From: Lachnospiraceae bacterium
Lineage (GTDB): Bacteria; Bacillota; Clostridia; Lachnospirales; Lachnospiraceae
DNA length: 64,000 nt
Reading direction: 5' to 3'
Assembly: GCA_015057435.1 (NCBI GenBank)
Contig: SVEJ01000002.1
Span: 46,150 to 110,149 of the forward strand
A program made the translations under genes and the position numbers. The stretch's first letter is position 1. Every line of letters begins with the position of its first letter. The notes below the pieces were generated by a model. It was not told the DNA's origin and ran no database searches. It worked only from the letters and a program-made list of their open reading frames with translations. This document shows, piece after piece, positions 54,422-61,799 of the stretch.

Positions 54422-55950
54422 ACCCCACTTCCTTTTTGAAAAATATCAGTCATACGATAAGATAACGCTTCTAGCATATGTCTGCATTGTACATTCTCAC
54501 TATGATCCAAATCAGCAATTGTACGCGCGACTCTCATAATTTTCGTAGCTCCCCTTGCAGATAATTGGTACTGTTGAAAAATATCTTTTCTCAAAGATCG
54601 TTCTTCTTTACCTAATCTGCAAACCTCTTCTAATGCCTTTTCCGGTATCTGTGAATTATAACGAATATCGTATGGTTGTAATCGTCTTTTTTGCACTGCA
54701 TGTGCAATAACAATCCTCTTTCTTATCACTTCTGATGTCTCTTCTTCTTTTTCTCCATACAATTCTTCATATTGCAGTTTTTTAACTGCAATACTCATAT
54801 CCATCCGATCAAGCATCGGTTCTGATAACTTATTCAGATAACGCTCGATCATAGGGCCGGTACACCTACATTTTGATAAGTCCGGATAATATCCGCACGG
54901 ACACGGATTCATCGCCGCCACCAACATAAAATTACACGGATATGTATAACTACCCTGCATTCTGGAAATTGTAACAACACCATCCTCCATCGGCTGACGC
55001 ATCATTTCGATTACATTCTTAGGAAACTCTAAAAATTCATCTAAAAATAGAATTCCGCAATGTGACAGACTTATTTCACCGGGTTTGGGATTTCTCCCTC
55101 CTCCAATCAAGGCATTGGCTGTAATAGAATGATGTGGTGCCCGAAACGGCCTTTCACAAATCAATCCATCCTCCGCATCCAGCATACCATTCACACTATA
55201 AACCTTCGTCAGTTCCATACTTTCTTCATATGATAACTTCGGCATAATACTCGGCATGCGTTTTGCAATCATAGATTTACCTGCCCCGGGAGGGCCTAAA
55301 AATAAAATATTATGCATCCCGGCCACGGCAATTTCCGTTGCTCTTTTTAAAATTTGTTGCCCTTTTATTTCTGAAAAGTCAACACTTGTTTTTGACTTAT
55401 CCGCATGATAGATCTGATGTGGAAAAATCGATAATTCTTCTGTTCCCATCAGATGATCGACAACTTCAGAAAGTGTTTTGGCAGGATAGATTGTAATCTC
55501 AGGAACAACTGCCGCCTCCTTACGGTTTCCATAAGGTAGAATCACTTTAGAAATGTTCATTTTTCTCGCGAAATCAACAATTGGTAAAATTCCTCTTACG
55601 CTTCTGATTTCTCCATTTAATGACAATTCTCCGATAATCAATGTACTTTCTAACATTTCCATCGAAATATACCCATATGCTGCTAATAGTGCTACACATA
55701 TAGGCAAATCAAATGCTGATCCCTCTTTTCTAATATCAGCCGGTGATAAATTGATGGTGATTCGTTTTGGTGGGATTTGATATCCCGAGTTTCTTAAGGC
55801 TGTTTTCACACGATCACTTGCCTCACGAACTTCTGATGCTAAGACACCTACCATATTAAACATTGGCAGGCCCTCGCTTACATCGGCTTCCACTGTTATG
55901 AGTCGACCTTCCACTCCATGCAGTGTGCCACTTAGAACTCGACTATACAT
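54418..55950 (-). CDS. comM: YifB/ComM family Mg-chelatase-like AAA+ ATPase
   Basis: AAA+ helicase-like ATPase; ComM promotes branch migration during transformation in Gram-negatives. The 510-residue chain has an N-terminal ChlI-associated/Lon-like domain (TVEADVSEGLPMFNMVG; NLSPADIRKEGSAFDLPI), Walker A GPPGAGKSMIAKR, Walker B GILFLDEFLEF, a four-Cys zinc-like insert (CPCGYYPDLSKCRC) and the C-terminal Mg-chelatase domain (YQLSARGATKIMRVARTIAD). AAAGGA lies six bases before the ATG at 55950. First gene of the comM-dprA-topA run. Confidence 0.95.
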   Translation of the reverse strand: MYSRVLSGTLHGVEGRLITVEADVSEGLPMFNMVGVLASEVREASDRVKTALRNSGYQIPPKRITINLSPADIRKEGSAFDLPICVALLAAYGYISMEMLESTLIIGELSLNGEIRSVRGILPIVDFARKMNISKVILPYGNRKEAAVVPEITIYPAKTLSEVVDHLMGTEELSIFPHQIYHADKSKTSVDFSEIKGQQILKRATEIAVAGMHNILFLGPPGAGKSMIAKRMPSIMPKLSYEESMELTKVYSVNGMLDAEDGLICERPFRAPHHSITANALIGGGRNPKPGEISLSHCGILFLDEFLEFPKNVIEMMRQPMEDGVVTISRMQGSYTYPCNFMLVAAMNPCPCGYYPDLSKCRCTGPMIERYLNKLSEPMLDRMDMSIAVKKLQYEELYGEKEEETSEVIRKRIVIAHAVQKRRLQPYDIRYNSQIPEKALEEVCRLGKEERSLRKDIFQQYQLSARGATKIMRVARTIADLDHSENVQCRHMLEALSYRMTDIFQKGSGV

Positions 55951-55986
55951 GGTCATTCCTTTCCATTCTCGAGTATGAACAATAAA

Positions 55987-56015
55987 ACAATATCATATCA
56001 GGCAATACTTTGCAA
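55987..56015 (-). promoter_or_regulatory. promoter of comM-dprA-topA
   Basis: TTGCAA (56010-56015), a 17-base spacer and TATTGT (55987-55992) with a TG one base before it (extended -10) on the minus strand, 37 bases before the comM ATG and after the nrdR terminator. Confidence 0.5.
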
Positions 56016-56038
56016 CTAATTATTATATATCTACGCAC

Positions 56039-56096
56039 AAAAAAAGTGTCATTTTATAAAATATATCCAAACGGAAAATATCTTATAAAACGACAC
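56039..56096 (-). terminator. terminator of nrdR
   Basis: A 14-base-pair stem (GTGTC and TTTTATAA arms joined by one G-U pair) with a partly paired loop, followed by seven T on the minus strand, 10 bases after the nrdR stop. Confidence 0.75.
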
Positions 56097-56106
56097 TCAT
56101 TGGATT

Positions 56107-56556
56107 CTAATTCAATAATTTTTTCAACTCATCCATGAATATATTAACGTCCTTAAATTCACGGTAAACAGAAGCAAACCTTACATAAGCAACTTGATCA
56201 AGTGACTTTAACTCATCCATAACGATTTCTCCAATCACCGTACTCTCAACTTCTTTTTGTTCTAAATTAAATATCTTCGTTTCAATTCTTTCAATGCATT
56301 TTTCAATATCATCTACCGAAATCGGACGCTTATGACAAGACTTAAACACACCGGATTCAATCTTTGAACGATCATATGCCTCGCGAATCTTATCCTTCTT
56401 AATTACAACAAGAGGTATTGTCTCTACCTTCTCATATGTTGTAAATCTTTTGCCACACTCTTCACATTCTCTTCTTCTACGAATGGAACTGTTGTCATCT
56501 GCCGGTCTCGAATCAATAACCTTCGTACTATCCTCTCCACAAAATGGACATTTCAT
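56107..56556 (-). CDS. nrdR: ribonucleotide reductase transcriptional repressor NrdR
   Basis: ATP/dATP-sensing repressor of ribonucleotide reductase genes. The 149-residue protein starts with a zinc ribbon ([38 protein letters not shown]), followed by the ATP cone (about 49-139). Length and both domains are standard. AGGAGG lies before the ATG. Confidence 0.97.
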   Translation of the reverse strand: MKCPFCGEDSTKVIDSRPADDNSSIRRRRECEECGKRFTTYEKVETIPLVVIKKDKIREAYDRSKIESGVFKSCHKRPISVDDIEKCIERIETKIFNLEQKEVESTVIGEIVMDELKSLDQVAYVRFASVYREFKDVNIFMDELKKLLN

Positions 56557-56585
56557 CTTCCTTCCTCCTACTCATATGTATATTA

Positions 56586-56843
56586 TTATTCATCTTTCAT
56601 TGTGACATTGTCCAGGCAAACATCCACTAATATGATATCCGGCCCGATCCGCACAACATGTTCAAAAGAAATCCAATACTTCTCAGCCTTAGCAAAGCAA
56701 GAAAAGAAACGTATTGGTGCTGGTACAATCAACGCACAAATCTGACCGTTAGATGGATTAATCTCAATATCAGCAACACAACCGATTCTTTTGCAATCTT
56801 TGCAATTAATGACCTCTTTTTGTTTCAAATCCAAAAACGTCAT
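56586..56843 (-). CDS. YlmC/YmxH family PRC-barrel protein
   Basis: An 85-residue protein of the YlmC/YmxH sporulation-associated family. The PRC-barrel pattern is MTFLDLKQKEVINCKDCKRI, CVADIEINPSNGQICALIVP and YWISFEHVVRIGPDIILVDV. The ATG at 56843 has GGAG six bases upstream and gives the family length; an earlier TTG would add nine residues without family match. It precedes nrdR. In Bacillus the homologues are sporulation-linked but of unclear function. The visible Cys residues (CKDCKRIGC) are unusual and might bind a metal. Confidence 0.8.
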   Translation of the reverse strand: MTFLDLKQKEVINCKDCKRIGCVADIEINPSNGQICALIVPAPIRFFSCFAKAEKYWISFEHVVRIGPDIILVDVCLDNVTMKDE

Positions 56844-56888
56844 ACAAGGCTCCGTGCTCTTTTTATACAAGATATGCTCTCATCCACA

Positions 56889-56894
56889 ATTATA
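56889..56894 (-). promoter_or_regulatory. weak -10 element upstream of ylmC-like gene
   Basis: A perfect TATAAT on the minus strand, with only TGTAAA at the -35 distance. That -35 hexamer coincides with the TTTACA of the forward promoter at 56912-56917, so the two divergent promoters would share bases. Confidence 0.25.
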
Positions 56895-56911
56895 TGATAT
56901 ACAATTTGTGC

Positions 56912-56940
56912 TTTACATAATCTGTTTACATTTGTATTAT
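56912..56940 (+). promoter_or_regulatory. forward promoter P1 of the 57054 gene
   Basis: TTTACA, a 17-base spacer and TATTAT: five of six matches in each hexamer with ideal spacing, giving a leader of about 105 bases. Confidence 0.5.
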
Positions 56941-56991
56941 ACATGATAAGCAAAAAAAAATCTACTAAATTGTTAATATTTTGTTAAAAAC

Positions 56992-57020
56992 TTTTCAGAA
57001 ATCGAGAAATATGCTAAAAT
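56992..57020 (+). promoter_or_regulatory. forward promoter P2 of the 57054 gene
   Basis: TTTTCA, a 17-base spacer and extended -10 TGCTAAAAT, 33 bases before the ATG. GAGGTGAC provides the ribosome site six bases before the start. Confidence 0.5.
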
Positions 57021-57053
57021 ACAACAGCAAAACTTAAAAAGAGGTGACAAATC

Positions 57054-57866
57054 ATGAGGGAATATGCAGATGAGACTTCAATTAAGCCGATAGAGCAAGA
57101 AGAATCGTTGACGAATCCAACCGAAGACAATTTTAAGGAAGATGCTTTAGAACTAGCCACTATGTCCTTCAAAGAAAAAATAACATACAAAAATCAGTTA
57201 CACAAAAATCGTATGGCAGATATGGACAAGAAAGAAAAACTATCCTATTTGATTAATTATTATAAATGGTTCTTAATTGTAGGTTTATTGGTTATCATAA
57301 GTGCTGCTTATGCAGGACGTGTTATATATCGTGCCTCATGGCCAACCTACTTAGAATTAGCTATCGTCAACAACAAAAATGATTTTAACTTTCAGGCCTA
57401 TGTAGCAGATTCGTATCGAACATACTATTCATTAGACGAAAAGAATTTCATTGAGATTTATAACAATTTATCCGTTTCAGAACAAGAAGATACAACAGAA
57501 GTCGGACTAACCATGTCGAACTATCAGACAATCGGTTATTATAATATGTACGATATGTTAGATGTTATCATATGTGACAAAGAAGCACTAAACCTCTTCG
57601 TTTCAACTGACGACACAACTGCTATCGACCTTAGTATGGATACCGCGTTATATGATCAGATAAAAGAACATGTAATTACCATGTCAGATCCTAACGGAAT
57701 CAAAAACGACGGCAAACCATACACTGTTGCACTTGATATCAGTGATACACAATTTGTAAAAGATGCGAATTTTTCATATGATGAAGTATACTTACTAATC
57801 CCGAGTACAAAGTATACCGATAACGAAAATACAATACAATTTATCAAATTTATATTTGGAATATAA
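57054..57866 (+). CDS. hypothetical single-pass membrane protein (only forward gene)
   Basis: A 270-residue protein I cannot assign to a named family. It has an acidic N-terminal cytoplasmic region with a basic heptad-like stretch (about 45-70), the segment YLINYYKWFLIVGLLVIISA leading into one membrane helix (about 72-95), and an extracytoplasmic alpha/beta domain (about 100-270) rich in Asp, Tyr and Thr with no recognised motif. It has good ribosome-binding sequence, one or two promoters and a strong terminator, so it is an expressed gene. The layout (cytoplasmic basic helix, YYKW, one helix, outer domain) resembles small conserved proteins of Lachnospiraceae with unknown role; that comparison is from memory and low in confidence. 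Confidence 0.75.
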   Translation: MREYADETSIKPIEQEESLTNPTEDNFKEDALELATMSFKEKITYKNQLHKNRMADMDKKEKLSYLINYYKWFLIVGLLVIISAAYAGRVIYRASWPTYLELAIVNNKNDFNFQAYVADSYRTYYSLDEKNFIEIYNNLSVSEQEDTTEVGLTMSNYQTIGYYNMYDMLDVIICDKEALNLFVSTDDTTAIDLSMDTALYDQIKEHVITMSDPNGIKNDGKPYTVALDISDTQFVKDANFSYDEVYLLIPSTKYTDNENTIQFIKFIFGI

Positions 57867-57899
57867 AAAGAAGCAAGGCATTACGCCTTGCTTCTTTTT
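57865..57899. terminator. bidirectional terminator between the forward gene and rnfB
   Basis: A perfect 15-base-pair stem (AAAAAGAAGCAAGGC with its complement) and five-base loop, with T-runs on both strands, lies between two convergent genes. Confidence 0.9.
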
Positions 57900-58689
57900 A
57901 TAGAATAATCTTAACCGGACATTTTTCTTTACATACACCACAATGTGTACATTTATCCTGATCTATAATAGCTAAATTATTCTCAACTTTTATTGCATCT
58001 GAAGGACAATTTCTTGCACAAAGTCCACAACCAATACAACCTGTTTGACAGACTTTTTTCACTTCTATTCCTTTATCTTTTGAATTACACTTCACATGAC
58101 ACGTTGCATCTGCAGGAAGCAATTCAATCAAATGCTTCGGACATTCCGCTACACATTTGCCACAAGCTTTACATTTATCCGGATCCACAACTGCAATTCC
58201 GTCTACAATTTCAATTGCATCAAACGGACATACATTTTTACAGGTTCCAAATCCCATACAACCATAGTTACAGCCTTTGGGACCTGCACCCGGATTATTC
58301 ATTGCAAGTTTACAATCGGCAGGACCTACGTATTCATATAAATCCTTTGCTTTTTCACATGTGCCTGCACACTTAACATATGCCGTCATACGTACACTAT
58401 CACCTGCATCAACACCCATCACATTCGCAATTGCTGATGCACACGCTTCTCCACCCACAGGACAAGCATTCACTGCTGCTTCCCCTTTTGCAATTGCAGC
58501 TGCCAAACCGTCACAGCCCGGAAAACCACAACCACCACAATTATTACCCGGAAGACATTCTCGAACTGCAATCTCCTTCTCATCTACTTCAACCGCAAAT
58601 TTCTCGCCTGCAATTCCAAGAAGGATACCTATAATCAATCCGGTGCCACCAACAACCGCCGTGGCAATCAAAATAGATGTTATACTCAT
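57898..58689 (-). CDS. rnfB: RNF complex ferredoxin subunit RnfB
   Basis: Iron-sulfur subunit of the membrane ferredoxin:NAD+ oxidoreductase. The 263-residue protein has one N-terminal membrane segment (about 5-25), a four-Cys cluster motif (CLPGNNCGGCGFPGCDG) and then four ferredoxin-like motifs: CNYGCMGFGTCKNVCP, CKACGKCVAECP, CQTGCIGCGLCARNCP and CTHCGVCKEKCP. This many clusters is typical of clostridial RnfB. Last gene of rnfCDGEAB. AAGGAGG lies eight bases before the ATG. Confidence 0.95.
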   Translation of the reverse strand: MSITSILIATAVVGGTGLIIGILLGIAGEKFAVEVDEKEIAVRECLPGNNCGGCGFPGCDGLAAAIAKGEAAVNACPVGGEACASAIANVMGVDAGDSVRMTAYVKCAGTCEKAKDLYEYVGPADCKLAMNNPGAGPKGCNYGCMGFGTCKNVCPFDAIEIVDGIAVVDPDKCKACGKCVAECPKHLIELLPADATCHVKCNSKDKGIEVKKVCQTGCIGCGLCARNCPSDAIKVENNLAIIDQDKCTHCGVCKEKCPVKIIL

Positions 58690-58702
58690 CACACCGTCCT
58701 CC

Positions 58703-59278
58703 TTATTTGATCAAACCTGAAAAACCAAAAAATGCCATCGCCATCAAACCGGCTGTAACAAGCACAATCGGTGTGCCTTTGAATGATTCCGGAATATCAT
58801 TATATTCAATCTTTTCTCTAATACCTGCCATAATCACAATCGCAATCGTAAAGCCGACTGCCGTACCAAATCCATTCACAACAGACGTTATAAAATCATA
58901 TGATTTTTGAACATTAATCAACGCAACACCCAATACTGCACAGTTGGTTGTGATTAACGGAAGATATACGCCCAATGCTGAATATAAAGACGGTATCATT
59001 TTTTTCAAAAACATCTCTACAAATTGTACCAAAGCTGCAATCACAAGAATGAACACAATCGTTTGCAGATATGTAATGTTCAATTTTTCTAAAATAAATG
59101 TGTATATTAGGCTTGTCACCGCAGACGCAATCGTTATTACAAAGATAACTGCGCCGCCCATACCTGCCGCAGTATCAACTTTCTTTGACACACCAATAAA
59201 TGGACACAAACCCAAAAACTGACTCAACACAACATTATTAACCAATGCCGCGCCAATTGCAATCAAGAAAAGATTCAT
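58703..59278 (-). CDS. rnfA: RNF complex membrane subunit RnfA
   Basis: Six-helix membrane subunit related to RnfE and NqrE. The 191-residue chain has NNVVLSQFLGLCPFIGVSKK near the N-terminus, with the conserved Cys thought to hold the intramembrane iron-sulfur cluster together with RnfE. A second family block is LYSALGVYLPLITTNCAVLG. AAGGAGG lies before the ATG, inside the end of the preceding interval. Confidence 0.95.
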   Translation of the reverse strand: MNLFLIAIGAALVNNVVLSQFLGLCPFIGVSKKVDTAAGMGGAVIFVITIASAVTSLIYTFILEKLNITYLQTIVFILVIAALVQFVEMFLKKMIPSLYSALGVYLPLITTNCAVLGVALINVQKSYDFITSVVNGFGTAVGFTIAIVIMAGIREKIEYNDIPESFKGTPIVLVTAGLMAMAFFGFSGLIK

Positions 59279-59523
59279 CTTTTACGCCTCCTTTTTAAGG
59301 TTCTGTTTAGCTTTGCTGTTTCCTTTTTTGCAGATGCTTTTTTTCGATTCTCTAAATGTTGCATCTTCATCTGTCTGTACCACTGATGCAAATCCATCTG
59401 CAATCTCTGATGTAAGCGAAGCCCATAAATGCGAACTCGTCTTTGCTTTTCCATTCTTTTTAGAAAACGCTCTCGCTTCTTTAGGGAGCGAAACTGGCGC
59501 TTTAATATACTCTTTTTTGTCAT
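59275..59523 (-). CDS. small ORF in the rnfE-rnfA gap, reading frame disputed
   Basis: An ATG at 59523 with AGGAGG seven bases upstream opens an 82-codon frame ending on the first base of rnfA. Its product is about 40 percent Lys plus Arg and looks like an out-of-frame translation. The ATG is followed by a run of six A. With one more A, the frame becomes an 80-residue protein with ordinary composition (MTKKEYIKAPVSLPKEA, later SSHLWASLTSEIADG and VVQTDEDATF), stopping at 59282. Either the true gene carries a one-base deletion, it uses slippage, or the stretch is non-coding and structured. No family recognised. Confidence 0.3.
   Translation of the reverse strand: MTKKSILKRQFRSLKKRERFLKRMEKQRRVRIYGLRLHQRLQMDLHQWYRQMKMQHLENRKKASAKKETAKLNRTLKRRRKR
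59328..59403. repeat. nested inverted repeats in the rnfE-rnfA gap
   Basis: Outer arms TTGCAGATG (59328-59336) and CATCTGCAA (59395-59403) enclose inner arms TTGCATC (59359-59365) and GATGCAA (59385-59391). This could fold into a long RNA hairpin within the polycistronic rnf message, or mark a mobile or dispersed intergenic element. Confidence 0.5.
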
Positions 59524-60245
59524 TGTTGCGCCTCCTCTTTCTCCTTTTTAATGCGTTCTTCAGTAAAAGCTTTTCCGCCACACAAGGTATTGGCACAGTT
59601 CGAGCAATCACCTTCTTTTTCACAGATAGATACTGCCATTCCTGCTTTTTTTGCATTTTCAAGTCTAACTTTGTTCTGTATCGCAACAAGACATGCCAAG
59701 ACGAAAAACGCACCCGGTGCCAAAATCAAAATTGTTAATGGCTCATAACTTTGCGGCATACATCTAAATCCAAAAACCGTTCCGTTCCCAAACAATTCTC
59801 TAAAGATACCAATGGCAGTAAGACCAACAGTGAATCCAAGTCCCATTCCAATTCCGTCAAACATAGAAAGCCATACGCTATTCTTCGATGCATAACTCTC
59901 TGCGCGGCCAAGAATAATACAATTCACAACTATAAGCGGAATATAGATTCCAAGACTTGCATATAATGACGGCACAAATCCTTGCAATAAAAACTGCACA
60001 ATCGTAACAAACGATGCAACAATTACAATATATGCCGGAATTCTTACCTTATCAGGTATTACCTTTCTGAGAGCTGATATCATCATATTACTCAATATCA
60101 AAATAACCGTCGTCGTAAGTCCCATACCAATACCATTGATTGCCGAAGTTGTCACTGCCATCGTCGGACACATACCAAGCATCTGCACAAAGGTGGGATT
60201 CTCCGTAACAATACCGCATTTCAAACGTTCCATTGTCTTATTCAT
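59520..60245 (-). CDS. rnfE: RNF complex membrane subunit RnfE, Cys-rich tail
   Basis: Membrane partner of RnfA, six helices. The N-terminal motif NPTFVQMLGMCPTMAVTTSA holds the conserved Cys. The rest follows the family, including LYASLGIYIPLIVVNCIILG. The 241-residue protein has a C-terminal tail of about 45 residues with five Cys (SICEKEGDCSNCANTLCGG), then a Glu/Lys-rich end. AGGAGG lies before the ATG. Third from the end of the rnf operon. Confidence 0.94.
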   Translation of the reverse strand: MNKTMERLKCGIVTENPTFVQMLGMCPTMAVTTSAINGIGMGLTTTVILILSNMMISALRKVIPDKVRIPAYIVIVASFVTIVQFLLQGFVPSLYASLGIYIPLIVVNCIILGRAESYASKNSVWLSMFDGIGMGLGFTVGLTAIGIFRELFGNGTVFGFRCMPQSYEPLTILILAPGAFFVLACLVAIQNKVRLENAKKAGMAVSICEKEGDCSNCANTLCGGKAFTEERIKKEKEEAQQ

Positions 60246-60256
60246 ATCCCCACCTC

Positions 60257-60850
60257 CTATTCTAACGTACGAATATAATACAATCCCGCATTGACACCAT
60301 TCACAACTGCATTCGTTGTAATTGTAGCTCCTGAGATTGCATCAATTTCTTCATCCGTAGTTGCACCATTTTTCGTATATTGAAAATTCTCAACATTCTT
60401 ATCACTAAACTGCTTCATAAATGTTTCTTCTGCAGCCTTCATACCAAGTCCTGCAGTTTCTGCTATAGATAAAAATGAAATACCGTTAAGCGTTCCATCC
60501 ATCCGTACACCCATTGCGAACTGAATATCACCACCATATCCCTCATGATTGGTAATAGTCAAAACATATCCTATCTTCTTACCTGAAGCATCCGATACAG
60601 ACATCACTTCATGAATCGTCGCTGCGTAGCCTTTTTCGCTCAGCACACCTTTCACTTCTTCAACATTTAAATCCACATTTTCAAAGGAGGATGCATCTGC
60701 AAAAACTGCCTTGTAGGCCTCTTCTTTGGCACGTTGCTGCTCTTTTTTAATCGGTTCCTTTGTAATCTCATATACAGCACCTAAAAGCAAGCCTGCAACA
60801 AGTGTGATAAGCAACAACGAAATAGTATTCTTAATACTCTCATTACTCAT
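60257..60850 (-). CDS. rnfG: RNF complex FMN subunit RnfG
   Basis: Membrane-anchored flavoprotein with covalent FMN. The 197-residue chain has one N-terminal membrane segment (about 8-27) and an FMN-binding domain with the attachment motif DAISGATITTNAV (Thr of SGAT). It overlaps rnfD by eight bases. Confidence 0.95.
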   Translation of the reverse strand: MSNESIKNTISLLLITLVAGLLLGAVYEITKEPIKKEQQRAKEEAYKAVFADASSFENVDLNVEEVKGVLSEKGYAATIHEVMSVSDASGKKIGYVLTITNHEGYGGDIQFAMGVRMDGTLNGISFLSIAETAGLGMKAAEETFMKQFSDKNVENFQYTKNGATTDEEIDAISGATITTNAVVNGVNAGLYYIRTLE

Positions 60851-61787
60851 GCTTTACTGCCCCCTTTCCAAATGCTTTCGGAACAGTAACACGTTCAATT
60901 AACGGAACAAGCAAGTTTCCAATAATAATGGCATATGAAACACCTTCTGCCGAGCCACCAAAAATACGGAATAAGAATGTCAACAAACCTAATATTATGC
61001 CAAACAACACTCTTCCGCGTGGTGTAATCGGTGATGTAACATAATCCGTAGCCATAAAAAATGCACCAAGCATCAAACCGCCACCACAAAGGTGTGCCAA
61101 TAAAAAGCTCCAATCAAAGCCTCTTCCGGAAGCTATTGCATATATCATAATGAAAACCGAAAACGAACCAATGTAATATAGCGGAATACGATAATTAATA
61201 ATTCTTCTGAACAACAAGAATACTCCACCTATCAACAATGCCATTGCAGACGTTTCACCAATTGTTCCCGGAATTGTTCCAATCGCCATTGAGACAACAT
61301 CAACACTGCCTCCGGATTTCAACTCTGCAAGTGGCGTGGCTGTCGTCACTGCATCATAAGTGAATGTTGTCATTCTGCCGGTAAATGAAATTAACAGAAA
61401 ACATCTCGCACCAAGTGCAGGATTCATAAAATTCTGCCCAAGACCGCCAAATAATTGTTTTACAACTATAATCGCAAAAAAACTACCTATAATCGGTAAC
61501 CAAAACGGAACCTTAGGCGGTAGATTAAGTGCCAACAACAAACCTGTGAGTGCTGCTGACAAATCGCTGATTGTCACTTTCAAGCCAAAGAGTTTTTGAT
61601 AAATACCTTCAAAAACAATACAACTCAATACAGTAATCAAAACTGTAACAAGCGCATCCATTCCAAAATTATAGATACCAAAAATGGTAGCAGGCATTAA
61701 TGCTACAATAACCTGTCCCATAATATTGGTAGTCGTCTCTTTGTCCCTAATATGCGGAGACGACGATATCTTCATTGTATAATCCAC
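60843..61787 (-). CDS. rnfD: RNF complex membrane subunit RnfD
   Basis: Multi-pass membrane subunit with covalent FMN, homologous to NqrB. The 314-residue protein has about nine or ten hydrophobic segments. Family blocks are LALNLPPKVPFWLPIIGS, NPALGARCFLLISF, DAVTTATPLAEL (likely FMN Thr) and GRVLFGIILGLLTFLFR. A GTG start at 61787 has AGGAGG eight bases upstream. Confidence 0.94.
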   Translation of the reverse strand: MDYTMKISSSPHIRDKETTTNIMGQVIVALMPATIFGIYNFGMDALVTVLITVLSCIVFEGIYQKLFGLKVTISDLSAALTGLLLALNLPPKVPFWLPIIGSFFAIIVVKQLFGGLGQNFMNPALGARCFLLISFTGRMTTFTYDAVTTATPLAELKSGGSVDVVSMAIGTIPGTIGETSAMALLIGGVFLLFRRIINYRIPLYYIGSFSVFIMIYAIASGRGFDWSFLLAHLCGGGLMLGAFFMATDYVTSPITPRGRVLFGIILGLLTFLFRIFGGSAEGVSYAIIIGNLLVPLIERVTVPKAFGKGAVKHE

Positions 61788-61799
61788 TAAGCCCACCTC

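Noticed and set aside
59282..59713. A 143-codon minus-strand frame running over the 3' part of rnfE and the gap
   Set aside because: The part inside rnfE is out of frame with a clear RnfE protein and has no start signal; only the gap portion after the A6 run is worth considering.
59313..59738. A 141-codon plus-strand frame opposite rnfE
   Set aside because: Antisense to a well-supported gene, without ribosome site or promoter.
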